From IMG/VR virus record IMGVR_UViG_3300032893_001567, positions 1 to 29,268 of that record: DNA of 29,268 nucleotides. The stretch is one strand, 5' to 3'. This DNA comes from a virus. Positions 7,051-14,794 of the stretch are shown here, piece by piece. The position numbers and the translations under genes were made by a program. The first letter of the stretch is position 1. Every line of letters starts with the position of its first letter. The notes under the pieces were generated by a model, which saw only the letters and a list, made by a program, of their open reading frames with translations, did not search any database and had not been told where the DNA came from.

Positions 7051-7076
7051 GGGAACCGGAGCTCGGACCGGTTCCC
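7051..7076 (-). terminator. Hairpin after HNH gene, terminator-like
   Basis: GGGAACCGG, an 8-base loop, then CCGGTTCCC form a perfect 9-bp GC-rich stem starting 13 bases past the HNH stop. What follows (GGCATTGTTGTG) has only a weak T bias, so it may be a weak terminator, a transcript stabiliser or a protein site. Confidence 0.5.
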
Positions 7077-7088
7077 AGCGATGGCGCC

Positions 7089-7430
7089 TTATCTGTCTGA
7101 ATGAATTCTGTTGCCCACGGATAGAGTAGGTTGACCACTACTCCCTTGGCAAGTCCTTTCTTTTTTCTTCAAATTCCATTTCACCAGTGCGTTGCGCCTG
7201 TGTGGTTCAGCTTTTACTAGTTCAAAATTCTCCAACACGTTATGTGTTCTGTTTTCGTCCACATGATGCACGTCCATCCCTTCCGGTATGGGTCCGTATG
7301 CCTGTTCCCACAACACTCTGTGTACATATTTTCCGCGTAACGGACCCGCCGAATACTGCATATAACCGTCACTGTTGATTCTCACGCCGCCTTTCCACTT
7401 CGGATTTCTTTCCCCTGATTGGAATAGCAC
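7089..7430 (-). CDS. HNH homing endonuclease
   Basis: A 113-residue free-standing HNH nuclease of the type that inserts between phage genes. The core reads YVHRVLWEQAYGPIPEG (35-51) followed by DVHHVDENRTHN (53-64) and ENFEL (67-71): the first His, the HH pair, and the Asn of the beta-beta-alpha-metal site are visible, with H77 as the likely last ligand. The N-terminal NPKWKGG is also common in this family. The start is a GTG after GGAGGG at about five bases. Likely selfish and mobile; an alternative is a role in DNA packaging. Strong RNA structures lie directly downstream. Confidence 0.8.
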   Translation of the reverse strand: MLFQSGERNPKWKGGVRINSDGYMQYSAGPLRGKYVHRVLWEQAYGPIPEGMDVHHVDENRTHNVLENFELVKAEPHRRNALVKWNLKKKERTCQGSSGQPTLSVGNRIHSDR

Positions 7431-7454
7431 GAGCCCTCCCGAGCTTTTTGTTTT

Positions 7455-7736
7455 TCACCTCAACGCCGACTTTCTTTTCTTCTCGAGTATCACGGCCAGT
7501 TCCCGGCCATATTCAATTTCCCTTGCACCGCATCTGATCGCCAACTTTCTTTTCGTCAAACAGATGTCGAAGTGTTCCAAATAGGTCCCTTCATTCTGAA
7601 TCCATTTTCTCTTCACACCGATGCGATCGACCATCGACAACAGCTCGTTGTGCCCCTGCCTGGAGAATTGATCAGAAAGCAGGTGACACATTTTCATCCC
7701 GCGATACGACGCGAACATGTCGTCAACAAGAATCAA
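7455..7736 (-). CDS. DUF4031 family protein
   Basis: The N-terminus ILVDDMFASYRGMKMCHLL and the later segment LEHFDICLTKRKLAIRCGA match the DUF4031 pattern (VDD-x-x-AxYRGMxMCHLxAD ... HYDIxxxKRxxAV). This is a family of about 90-100 residues common in phages and bacteria with unknown function. The conserved Asp/His/Lys/Arg residues suggest a small enzyme or nucleotide-binding role, but none is proven. The start appears to be TTG, with GGTGGG about eight bases upstream; no in-frame ATG precedes the conserved VDD. Confidence 0.75.
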   Translation of the reverse strand: MILVDDMFASYRGMKMCHLLSDQFSRQGHNELLSMVDRIGVKRKWIQNEGTYLEHFDICLTKRKLAIRCGAREIEYGRELAVILEKKRKSALR

Positions 7737-7764
7737 TCAAACGACCCACCGGGTAAATGATTTT

Positions 7765-8031
7765 CTAGTCACCAAGTCCAACCGCGCGCTTGATACCGTT
7801 GAATACCATTCTTGTATCGTCGAATTTTTTCTTGGCCCGTTCCGTCTCATCCCGTAGGGCAGACCACAACGAATTCCAATCGTCTTCTTTGAACTTCTGA
7901 CCCAATCCTCGGCAGATGACTGTTCCGATGTTGGCCCCACCAAAGCTCGCTAGATAGGCCAACATAGCAACTTCCGTCTCCGTCAAGGTCAGTGTACAGG
8001 TCATTTCGACTTTGTTTTCCTGTGTCTTCAT
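7765..8031 (-). CDS. Hypothetical protein (88 aa)
   Basis: Unrecognised. The ATG follows GGGGTGA from the end of the SLOG-like gene, only three bases past its stop. A beta-like start (VEMTCTLTLTETEVAMLAYL) leads to a helical remainder with SLWSALRDETERAKKKFDD. The pattern 'TLTLTEtEvamLayLa' is typical of small phage proteins of unknown function that begin with a strand and a helix. Confidence 0.5.
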   Translation of the reverse strand: MKTQENKVEMTCTLTLTETEVAMLAYLASFGGANIGTVICRGLGQKFKEDDWNSLWSALRDETERAKKKFDDTRMVFNGIKRAVGLGD

Positions 8032-8034
8032 TGC

Positions 8035-8433
8035 TCACCCCTCATACTCGTAGATCTTCACCCTTTGCTCACCGACCTTCCTTTGCGCCGGCTGGATGAT
8101 TCCCTCGATGATTCCGTTTTCGTTCGGCCCACGGAAAACATAGAACTCATCCCCCAACTCGAGCAACGAGGCATTTCTGGACTGAAAGACATGAACAAAG
8201 AATGTTCTGGGAATGTCGAGCCCTTCCAGCTTGGCCCTGATCTCAGTAAAGATGATGCCATGCGCTATGCAGAATTCACGGGCGAATTTCCCGATACCCT
8301 TGTCGCATCCGACAGACACAATATGCAGGCTTCGACCGTAGTTTTTTGACAAGGTGCGAATGAGCTCTTCCACTTCCTGCTTGTCCTTCGGTGTTTCCGG
8401 ACGTTCCCTTGCCCCATCGATGACGACATTCAT
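8035..8433 (-). CDS. SLOG/YspA-like Rossmann protein (132 aa)
   Basis: The layout suggests a SLOG-superfamily nucleotide-binding domain. A first strand ends VVIDGARERP. A Gly-rich loop IVSVGCDKGIGKFA (38-51) resembles 'VhGGArGaDxLA'. Then come a second helix, FQSRNASLLELGDEFYVF (83-100), matching the 'RNxxMlxxaDxvxaF' phrase, and a final Gly loop FRGPNENG (100-107). SLOG proteins bind or process nucleotide-derived ligands; some act in defence or counter-defence, others release cytokinins. The Gly loops are degenerate, so the ligand is unclear. It follows the upstream miniprotein with TAAATG spacing. Confidence 0.5.
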   Translation of the reverse strand: MNVVIDGARERPETPKDKQEVEELIRTLSKNYGRSLHIVSVGCDKGIGKFAREFCIAHGIIFTEIRAKLEGLDIPRTFFVHVFQSRNASLLELGDEFYVFRGPNENGIIEGIIQPAQRKVGEQRVKIYEYEG

Positions 8434-8583
8434 TTACTTCCTCCCCTGATCCTTGGCTTGTTTCTTCACGTACTCGAATACTTCCCTCAACAACTCTACA
8501 AAATCCTTCAACGAAGACGCCGCTACTCCTATCGCTTCGACGAAGTTTGATTCATTTCTCTCATTGTTGAACCACGACGACAT
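8434..8583 (-). CDS. Helical miniprotein (49 aa)
   Basis: Reads MSSWFNNERNESNFVEAIGV and continues as one long amphipathic helix with a basic end (KKQAKDQGRK). A perfect GAGGAGG stands six bases ahead of the ATG. It starts nine bases after the SbcDC stop and ends directly at the SLOG-like start. The fit in the operon and the strong ribosome site make it credible. The function is unknown. Confidence 0.6.
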   Translation of the reverse strand: MSSWFNNERNESNFVEAIGVAASSLKDFVELLREVFEYVKKQAKDQGRK

Positions 8584-8592
8584 GTTTCCTCC

Positions 8593-11382
8593 TCACACGA
8601 CCCTCGAAACTCCATCCTCTTTCACAACAGAAACCGAACGGGCATCAGAAAGCTCACTGAGGATTGCCGGGTTATGTGTCGTCAGGAGAATTGTTCCAAA
8701 CCTCGACACAACCTTTTTCAAACCACGCGCGAAGGCCCTTGCAGATGTAGAGTCCAGACCATCGCCCGGCTCATCCAAAATCAAGATGTTCGTCTTCGGT
8801 GCAACCGACCTCACAGCGAAAGAAGTGATCAACGAAGCCATTTTCATCTCTCCCTCCGATTGATCCTCAACATTCTCTCCACCATGAGCATTCACCACAG
8901 ATACATCCAATCTTCCTTCCGTATCCACTTCGAACCGAACGTGGATTTCACTCTGTGCGAAAAGTTCGCTGTATTCCTCCGCTGCCCTATTCAACTCAGG
9001 ACAGATCTGTGCGTTGAGATAGGCGGGGAGACCATCGCGCCGGAAAACAATCATTGCGTATTTTAATACACTCAGCCATTTGCCGATCTTCTTCTTCTTT
9101 CCTTCCAGCTGTGTAATCTTTTCTTTCAGACCCCTCAGCTTGTCACGCATGACAGAAAGCACCTTCTCGTTCCTCTCGTGTTGTTCCATCTTCAGACGAG
9201 CTGATTCATATTCAAGGGAAGCCGAGCCGACCTCATCTTCCAAAGCCGTATTCCTTTCCCACTTAGCCTGCAAAGTCAATAGTCTGTCTCTCTCGGCTAC
9301 TGAATCCTGAGCAACGCTCCTATCAGTCTTGATCTGACTGGAAAGGGCTTCGATTTCGGCTTTCGTTGGGCCAATCTGTTTCTGGATATAGTCCGCGCTT
9401 ACTTCCTGTCCGCACCTAGGACATGTTCCTTCCAGATTTCTGTACTTCGCCAAGCGAGTCCTCAACTCCTCCAACTGCGATTCCGACACAGCCAGCTTCC
9501 TCTCGGATTGAATCTGCTGCTTGCGGTTGTCCAACATCTGCTGTCTTATGCCTTCAAGCTTCAACGAAGCCTTTTCCTGCCATTCCTTCAATTCCGCATT
9601 CTTCTGACGGTATAGACCCTTTTTCCGGCGGTAAATTTCCGCTATAGAGCCGTTTAGAGCCATTATTTTCTTTGTTTGGGATATTGTGTCGATTAGGGAG
9701 TTTCTTTCGTTTGTGAGCGCCCCCAACGACGCAGAAATCAGGGTATAGCGCTCGTCAAAGTCCTGTTTTTGGGAATTCACAGATTTCTGTGCCCGTTCAA
9801 ACCTCTCGAGGTTCTGGATCTTGGCAAGAAAGCCTTTTCTCTCTGCCTCCGTTCCGGTCAGCATCAGATGCGACTTCGCCTGATCGACGTAGATCGCATT
9901 CGAAAGAGTCTCCCACGTATATCCAGTAATCTGTTCAATGAGCTTCTGTGTGTTCTCCGGTCTGTTGCCCGACTCAATGATCTCTCCCGACACCTTTAGG
10001 ACCAGATCCTTCGGCTGACGAGATCGGAGGATTGAGCACGCTCTACCTTGTGAATCCAGAAACCAGATCTTGACATACGAGTTCAGTTTCTTATCCGCAC
10101 CGCGACGAATCCAGTGATCATGTTTCTGATCCTTGAACGTCTGTCCGGAATGAGCAACTGCCACAGGTTGTAAGAAGGAAGTTTTGCCTGAGCCGTTTGA
10201 CCTCCCGCCCCAATCCTTGTTCAATCCAGAGACAACACATAGACCAGGTTCAAAATCGAACTTCAGCTTTTCATAACTGAGGAAGTTTTCCGCAGTGAAC
10301 CCTTTGAAGGTCAGCTCCCCGTTCTCCCTTTGTAGGCCCCCCGCTTGTTCGAGCTGGTCGATAAGGAACTTTTGGATTTTCTTTTCATAGACACGGAGCT
10401 CATCAGGGATAGTTTCCGCCACGTACAGTCGTATCTTCTTTTCGTCCGGATAAGTTGCCCTAATCTTTTTAGAAGATCGTCCTGCTTCTTTAAACTCAGG
10501 GACAACATGAGTGATGGCTCCCTCAAAATTCTTTCTAGCCGCAGTTTCTGCTTCCTCAAGCTTCTCTCTAATCTGATGAATTCCCTCAACAGGGACCTTG
10601 ACTCTGATATGCGAACCATTCCAATCCTCCGGCTTCGATTCCTCAAATCCCGGCCATGACGGATCGTACCAGCCCGGAATCTTTGAACGAACTCTTGTCA
10701 CGCTCTTTTCATCCAGATCAACTACAAGATAGCCTTTCTTCTGGTTCGCTTCGCCCCAGTCCGTGGCAAATGGACTTCCGCAGTACCAAACGTTCCTTTC
10801 CACTTTCTGCTGGAGGTGATAGTGCCCGCCGATACAGTATAAATATCGTCCCGCACACAAATCATCAACACATATGGCCGCGTCATCCGCCCTCGTGAGA
10901 ACGTTGTACTTAGCCCCCCGTAGTTCTGAATGAAAGATGAGCACACAGTTTGCAGCAGCAGGATTCCTTGCAAGCTCACGGGCTTCCGTTCGAAGAAGCT
11001 GTGGAGAATTTCTGAAAGGTAAGATCGCAAGAACCCGTCTGTCTCGAATGTCAATATAAGTTGGCTCGTCATAAGCAAGAGCCCCTGCCTTTCTAAGAAC
11101 AGGTAACCAGTTTTGCTTGTCGACATGCATTCCTACGCGGTCATGATTTCCCAAACAAACAACAACCACCAATCCTTGCTTCCGCCACCTCGCGATAGTC
11201 CGCAACCAGAAGTTCACCACACGGACATCCACCGGATTGTAGACGTGCTTTAAGTCCCCTGCCAGAACAAGAACCTCGATTCCGTGTTGACTGCACGTCC
11301 GGGAGACTTCTTTGGCTGCGTGCTTGCACAAATCGAGGTTCTCATAATCTGCTTGCCAATCTGATGTGACAAGAATTTTCAT
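8593..11382 (-). CDS. Single-chain SbcD-SbcC (Mre11-Rad50, gp47-gp46) nuclease/ATPase fusion
   Basis: A 929-residue fusion. Residues 1-340 carry the SbcD/Mre11 phosphoesterase motifs: SDWQ (D8), LAGDLKH (D43), GNHD (79-81), FHSE (H151) and GGHYH (187-189). From about 357 the SbcC/Rad50 part begins: Walker A GRSNGSGKTS (K400), coiled coil, zinc hook CPRC (654-657), returning coil, a signature QSEGE (841-845) in place of LSGGE, Walker B ILILDEP (866-872) and D-loop GLDS. It would process DNA ends for recombination-dependent replication, as T4 gp46/47 does with UvsX and gp32, all of which have counterparts here. In most bacteria and T4 these are two adjacent genes; here one chain. The coils are short, about 130 residues each way. 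It starts directly after the SPFH stop. Confidence 0.95.
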   Translation of the reverse strand: MKILVTSDWQADYENLDLCKHAAKEVSRTCSQHGIEVLVLAGDLKHVYNPVDVRVVNFWLRTIARWRKQGLVVVVCLGNHDRVGMHVDKQNWLPVLRKAGALAYDEPTYIDIRDRRVLAILPFRNSPQLLRTEARELARNPAAANCVLIFHSELRGAKYNVLTRADDAAICVDDLCAGRYLYCIGGHYHLQQKVERNVWYCGSPFATDWGEANQKKGYLVVDLDEKSVTRVRSKIPGWYDPSWPGFEESKPEDWNGSHIRVKVPVEGIHQIREKLEEAETAARKNFEGAITHVVPEFKEAGRSSKKIRATYPDEKKIRLYVAETIPDELRVYEKKIQKFLIDQLEQAGGLQRENGELTFKGFTAENFLSYEKLKFDFEPGLCVVSGLNKDWGGRSNGSGKTSFLQPVAVAHSGQTFKDQKHDHWIRRGADKKLNSYVKIWFLDSQGRACSILRSRQPKDLVLKVSGEIIESGNRPENTQKLIEQITGYTWETLSNAIYVDQAKSHLMLTGTEAERKGFLAKIQNLERFERAQKSVNSQKQDFDERYTLISASLGALTNERNSLIDTISQTKKIMALNGSIAEIYRRKKGLYRQKNAELKEWQEKASLKLEGIRQQMLDNRKQQIQSERKLAVSESQLEELRTRLAKYRNLEGTCPRCGQEVSADYIQKQIGPTKAEIEALSSQIKTDRSVAQDSVAERDRLLTLQAKWERNTALEDEVGSASLEYESARLKMEQHERNEKVLSVMRDKLRGLKEKITQLEGKKKKIGKWLSVLKYAMIVFRRDGLPAYLNAQICPELNRAAEEYSELFAQSEIHVRFEVDTEGRLDVSVVNAHGGENVEDQSEGEMKMASLITSFAVRSVAPKTNILILDEPGDGLDSTSARAFARGLKKVVSRFGTILLTTHNPAILSELSDARSVSVVKEDGVSRVV

Positions 11383-12300
11383 TTAGTGTGCTTGCTGTGC
11401 CCCTGTGTTCAGATTCAACAGCATGCCCGGAGGATTCCCGCCGGCATTCACCTGTGGAACTTGTCCGTTCCATCTCGCAATCCAACGATCCGTCACCATG
11501 AGCTTCTGCCACTCGATAATCTGTGGATTGATGGAAGCTGAGCGAATTCTGTTTGCTTCTGCTTCGCCGTTTGCTATCGCAATGGCCGACTTGGCCTGAC
11601 CTTCCGCCTCTGCCACTTTCTTTTTAGCATCTGCCTCTGCCTGCAAAACTTCATTCTGCTTCTGTAGGGCAATCTGAGCCGCCTGTACTTTCAGATTGAT
11701 TGAATCAATTACCTGCTGTGGTGGCCTCGGTGCCCCGATAATCCCGAACTGCTGAATGTTCACACCGATGTCGGTCACCCGTCCCTGCAAACAGTCCCTT
11801 GCATCTTTTAGAAATGGAGCGTTGTCCCCCATGATCTGTTCCACACCAAATTTCCCGGCAACCTCGTTGAAGCAATCTCTTGCAACGTTGTGGAGAAACC
11901 CGTGTGTAAACGTGTCCAAATCATCCGATCGGAACTTCACATAGAACGAAGGGACCTTATCCGCCAGCAACTGATAACTTAGATTCACGTCGGCCGAAAC
12001 CACCATCGAATCCTTCGTCGTGAAAGTAAGCTCTTCGTTCGTCGGATGTCCCTCGTGTGGATTCGCCGTCCACACCACCGTCTGCATGTAAGTCGGATAT
12101 TCAACAACAGACGTAAATAGAGGATTGTACAAAAGATATCCCGTCTTTACGGTGAAGTCCTGAACACCCCTTTGCGAACCCGCCTGATTGATCTCGATTC
12201 CGACATGGCCCGGACCGATTCTAGTGCATCCGAACATCCCGAACACCACCACCATCAGCAACACCGCTGCTGCCACTATCGCTACCACTCTTAGTTCCAT
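11383..12300 (-). CDS. SPFH/band-7 (HflK/C-prohibitin-like) membrane protein
   Basis: A 305-residue protein. Residues 5-23 form a membrane anchor ending at GMFGC25, an imperfect lipobox. Then a band-7/SPFH domain (IGPGHVGIEINQAG..., about 28-190, with 'DSMVVSADVNLSYQL') and a long Ala/Glu/Lys coiled coil (200-265, AEAEGQAKSAIAIANGEAEA), the signature of prohibitin/HflK-C proteins. These form membrane ring scaffolds; in bacteria HflKC restrains FtsH, and some phages carry SPFH proteins of unknown use. The ATG at 12300 follows GGAG; it overlaps the upstream membrane protein's tail by 80 bases, so the two are probably coupled. Confidence 0.85.
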   Translation of the reverse strand: MELRVVAIVAAAVLLMVVVFGMFGCTRIGPGHVGIEINQAGSQRGVQDFTVKTGYLLYNPLFTSVVEYPTYMQTVVWTANPHEGHPTNEELTFTTKDSMVVSADVNLSYQLLADKVPSFYVKFRSDDLDTFTHGFLHNVARDCFNEVAGKFGVEQIMGDNAPFLKDARDCLQGRVTDIGVNIQQFGIIGAPRPPQQVIDSINLKVQAAQIALQKQNEVLQAEADAKKKVAEAEGQAKSAIAIANGEAEANRIRSASINPQIIEWQKLMVTDRWIARWNGQVPQVNAGGNPPGMLLNLNTGAQQAH

Positions 12301-13036
12301 CTTTCTTCTCCTTTGACTCCGCATTCTTTTTGACCCAAAAAACTAACGACCACAACACAAAGGTACACCAAGACGCCGCCAGAACCAGAACCGTCAGGGC
12401 CCCGGCCAACCACTGCCACGTACTTGGCTTATTCATCAATCCGTAGGCATAAACAGAAGCCCAGACCGTTGCCAAGAACGCAACGAGCAAATACACACAC
12501 CAACGCTCCCACTTGAAAATATTCCTGAACTCAAGCATTCCCTTCCTCCTTCCCACCAAATCAACACACTCTCCCATCATCGCTGCAAGCTGATCCGCCA
12601 ACCGCTCCGTTTCCTGTTCCACCTCTTCCTGTGTCCAGTAGTGCTCATCCTCCAATGATTGTTCGAATCGAGCCGCTACTTCCAAATGAATCCGGCGAAC
12701 GTTTTTGTATTCTTCACTAACAATGCCCGTCGGATCCGGATTAACAAGCGCGTCTCCGAAATGAGCACAATCGAATCCGAACCAAGTCCCCCGTCCATCT
12801 TTGCCAGGTTCTCCGAAAGTCAAACCGCCGTGAACATCAACGTCTACATCACCATAGTCTTTTCCATCCGCCGGATGACCCGCTGGCACAAATACATATC
12901 CGCAGCGATGAAAGCCTTCGCGCGTCTGAACAACAACACAAGGGAGTCCCGCATGTATCCACTCCCGTTCAATTCTGTATGGTCTGTAGGAATAAGAACA
13001 ATCCGACTGTCTTACAATCTCTTTCTCAGTCATCAT
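12221..13036 (-). CDS. Two-TM protein with conserved phage cytosolic domain (271 aa)
   Basis: The N-terminal 110 residues hold a Gly/Asp/His-rich module, GYVFVPAGHPADGKDYGD followed by DVDVHGGLTF and WFGFDCAHFGD, a phrase seen in many phage and bacterial hypothetical proteins of unknown activity. The conserved His and Asp residues suggest a metal or nucleotide site. A charged helix follows, then two transmembrane helices (about 179-200 and 208-235) and a low-complexity Lys/Ser/Gly tail encoded inside the overlap with the SPFH gene. Start: ATG ATG pair with GAGAGGG upstream, overlapping the clamp loader stop. Membrane partnership with the SPFH protein is inferred from the overlap. Confidence 0.65.
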   Translation of the reverse strand: MMTEKEIVRQSDCSYSYRPYRIEREWIHAGLPCVVVQTREGFHRCGYVFVPAGHPADGKDYGDVDVDVHGGLTFGEPGKDGRGTWFGFDCAHFGDALVNPDPTGIVSEEYKNVRRIHLEVAARFEQSLEDEHYWTQEEVEQETERLADQLAAMMGECVDLVGRRKGMLEFRNIFKWERWCVYLLVAFLATVWASVYAYGLMNKPSTWQWLAGALTVLVLAASWCTFVLWSLVFWVKKNAESKEKKDGTKSGSDSGSSGVADGGGVRDVRMH

Positions 13037-14036
13037 CGTCCCTCTCTTCTTTTGGTCCTGCGAACAACTGACAAAGGTCATAGAGGGCCGCTACCGTCGC
13101 CGCCCCTTGTGTCGCATCTGTATAGCTGTCCACTTGAGCCAATCCCTTAATGGCTTTCGAAAACTCGCCAGCCCGGGGTCCCGGTATTGCTTTCTCAAGG
13201 CACCGTCGCAGATAACCTGCAACCTGTGCACGAATGCTTCGAAGGTCATCGTTTTCAGCTTCCGCCGTTTCCTTCCTGATAGCATCCCAATCACCTTTCT
13301 CCAATGAACGACAGATCGCTATGACATCCGCAAACTGCCCGATGGACTTCACCGCTTCCTTTTCAGACATCCCCGACAGAAACGATTCCACGGCATTAAG
13401 AATAAATCCGGGCGATTGGACTCTAGCCTCCCACAACGCATCTATCAGCTTGGCAGGATCCCTTTTGTCACCAACATACTTAAATGCACGACGAACAAGT
13501 TTTGCAACCGAATTGGCCTGCAACAACCTCAACTGAGCACGTTGTCCTCGTCGAAGGATTGTTTTCAATAGCTTGTTTTCTTCCGTCGTACAGATGATCC
13601 AGACAGTAGACTGTGGAGCATCCTCGATGTATTTCAACAACAGATTCTGTGCCGCCGGTGATAATCTTTGTGCCTCGTCCAGAATGATTACCAGACGTCT
13701 AGACCCCATCGGGGTATAGACAGAACTCGCGGCTATCTTTTGAATATCCTCAACACCATTGACTTCCGAGGCGTTGATCTCCTGAATAGCGAAGTCGTTT
13801 CTTTTTTCAAGACAGACCTCACACGGTTCCCCAAAATCTCCGTGTGTACATTGCAAACTAAGAGCAAGGATGCGAGCCACCGTCGTCTTACCAGTCCCCG
13901 TAGGTCCGACGAATAACCATCCCGATGGCTCGCGCTTGCTCTTATACTGATTCCGAACCGTCTGTACAAGCTCATCCTGCCCGATAAGCCGGGACAACGA
14001 ATTCGGCCTCAGAAGCTGTGCTAAAGTTCTTGGCAT
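13026..14036 (-). CDS. DnaX-like clamp loader AAA+ ATPase
   Basis: A 336-residue AAA+ protein with clamp loader features: N-terminal RPNSLSRLIGQ, Walker A GPTGTGKT (44-51), a partial zinc module with C63, C72 and C75 (DnaX has four Cys), Walker B VIILDE (116-121), sensor 1 ICTTEEN (148-154), and ILRRGQRAQLR where SRC-x-x-F is usual; the arginine finger position is kept. It would load the beta-clamp-like protein encoded at 22091-23188. No second loader subunit (gp62-like) is obvious among the neighbours. It shares an 11-base overlap with the next gene. Confidence 0.88.
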   Translation of the reverse strand: MPRTLAQLLRPNSLSRLIGQDELVQTVRNQYKSKREPSGWLFVGPTGTGKTTVARILALSLQCTHGDFGEPCEVCLEKRNDFAIQEINASEVNGVEDIQKIAASSVYTPMGSRRLVIILDEAQRLSPAAQNLLLKYIEDAPQSTVWIICTTEENKLLKTILRRGQRAQLRLLQANSVAKLVRRAFKYVGDKRDPAKLIDALWEARVQSPGFILNAVESFLSGMSEKEAVKSIGQFADVIAICRSLEKGDWDAIRKETAEAENDDLRSIRAQVAGYLRRCLEKAIPGPRAGEFSKAIKGLAQVDSYTDATQGAATVAALYDLCQLFAGPKEERDDDD

Positions 14037-14062
14037 TCTAGATCACCAAAAGCAAGTTCTCT

Positions 14063-14326
14063 TCACTGCCCAGCCCCGATAACCGTCAGCTCCGCCAGAA
14101 AGGCCTCGCTAACCGAAGTCAACAGCCGTCCGTATTCACGAAGCTTACCGCGCAATTCGGTCTGTTCCTCTTCGGGAAGTTCCCCGATAAAGGCCCGAAT
14201 GGATTTCCCTGCATCCTGCATAGTGATCTTCTTCTCCGCTACCTGCCTGAACAACGTCAGGATGAGATCCTCCGACCCACCGATATTCAGTTTCTGAACC
14301 TGATCTTTCTTCTTGTTGTCCGCCAT
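14063..14326 (-). CDS. Hypothetical helical protein (87 aa)
   Basis: Unrecognised helical protein: a Lys-rich start (MADNKKKDQVQKLN), then LILTLFRQVAEKKITMQDA and FIGELPEEEQTELRGKLRE. It lies directly after a 67-residue gene, and GAGAGGT precedes the ATG. Its position in front of the clamp loader gives no firm clue; it might be an accessory subunit. Confidence 0.5.
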   Translation of the reverse strand: MADNKKKDQVQKLNIGGSEDLILTLFRQVAEKKITMQDAGKSIRAFIGELPEEEQTELRGKLREYGRLLTSVSEAFLAELTVIGAGQ

Positions 14327-14328
14327 TT

Positions 14329-14532
14329 TTACCTCTCCTCAATCCTTGCCGAGAAATCTTCGGCAGTAAACTCAAACGTTCGACACACGTTGTTAGGATC
14401 TTCCATGAGTGGCCGCCCGACCATGATGTTGATACCCACCGCATCTTTCGACTCAGCGACGAGAGTTTCGAAATCATCCTCATCGATATCATTTGACTCC
14501 ATTGGTATTTCAATCACTAGCCATTTCGCCAT
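14329..14532 (-). CDS. Small acidic hypothetical protein (67 aa)
   Basis: Unrecognised. The ATG at 14532 follows an ideal GGAGGATGAA. It reads MAKWLVIEIPMESNDIDEDD then an alpha/beta remainder (FETLVAESKDAVGINIMVGR). An upstream ATG at 14559 would overlap the previous gene without a ribosome site. The alternation of strands and helices suggests a compact single domain. Confidence 0.5.
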   Translation of the reverse strand: MAKWLVIEIPMESNDIDEDDFETLVAESKDAVGINIMVGRPLMEDPNNVCRTFEFTAEDFSARIEER

Positions 14533-14533
14533 T

Positions 14534-14794
14534 TCATCCTCCAAATCGTTTGAACACATCCTGATCCAACTCCGTCCCGATCCAGATCACCCGCCTCTTA
14601 AAATCTTCGAGCACAAGCTTCGTCTGGTGCTCCACTATGTTTCTTTCAGCAATGGTCAGGTTAAGAGACAGAAACCAGCGCTTCAACTCTCGTGTCGCGT
14701 TCGCCGGAATGAATTCTTTTCTCGTCAACGAAGCCTTCAACACCCGAGACACCTTTGTACGAATCACACGCTCATTGAGAGAAGACTCAGACAT
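14534..14794 (-). CDS. Small basic helical protein (86 aa)
   Basis: The ATG at 14794 overlaps the recA stop and has GGAG six bases ahead; longer frames upstream lie within recA. Three helices are likely: ERVIRTKVSRVLKAS, then a long one beginning at NATRELKRWFLSLNLTIAER, then KLVLEDFKRRVIWIG. The short-long-short order with basic charge loosely recalls a histone-fold monomer, but this is only a visual pattern. It could equally be a recombinase accessory protein. Confidence 0.5.
   Translation of the reverse strand: MSESSLNERVIRTKVSRVLKASLTRKEFIPANATRELKRWFLSLNLTIAERNIVEHQTKLVLEDFKRRVIWIGTELDQDVFKRFGG

Larger units (their letters stand above)
6758..7088 (-). other. 331-base region with RNA structures, no convincing gene
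   Basis: Between the HNH gene and the small basic gene. A frame open on the minus strand from a TTG at 7046 (or an ATG at 6959) to 6762 gives 94 or 65 residues with odd composition and no ribosome site. It overlaps an elaborate nested hairpin, so I read the region as non-coding. It also holds a 9-bp palindromic hairpin near the HNH stop. It may carry the promoter of the virion genes, but no clear -35/-10 was seen. Confidence 0.45.

Noticed and set aside
7737-7943. 68-residue frame
   Set aside because: Shadow of the 88-residue gene, which has a good ribosome site and follows its neighbour directly.
10311-10646. 111-residue frame within SbcDC
   Set aside because: Arg/Ser/Leu-rich shadow of the SbcDC linker in another frame.
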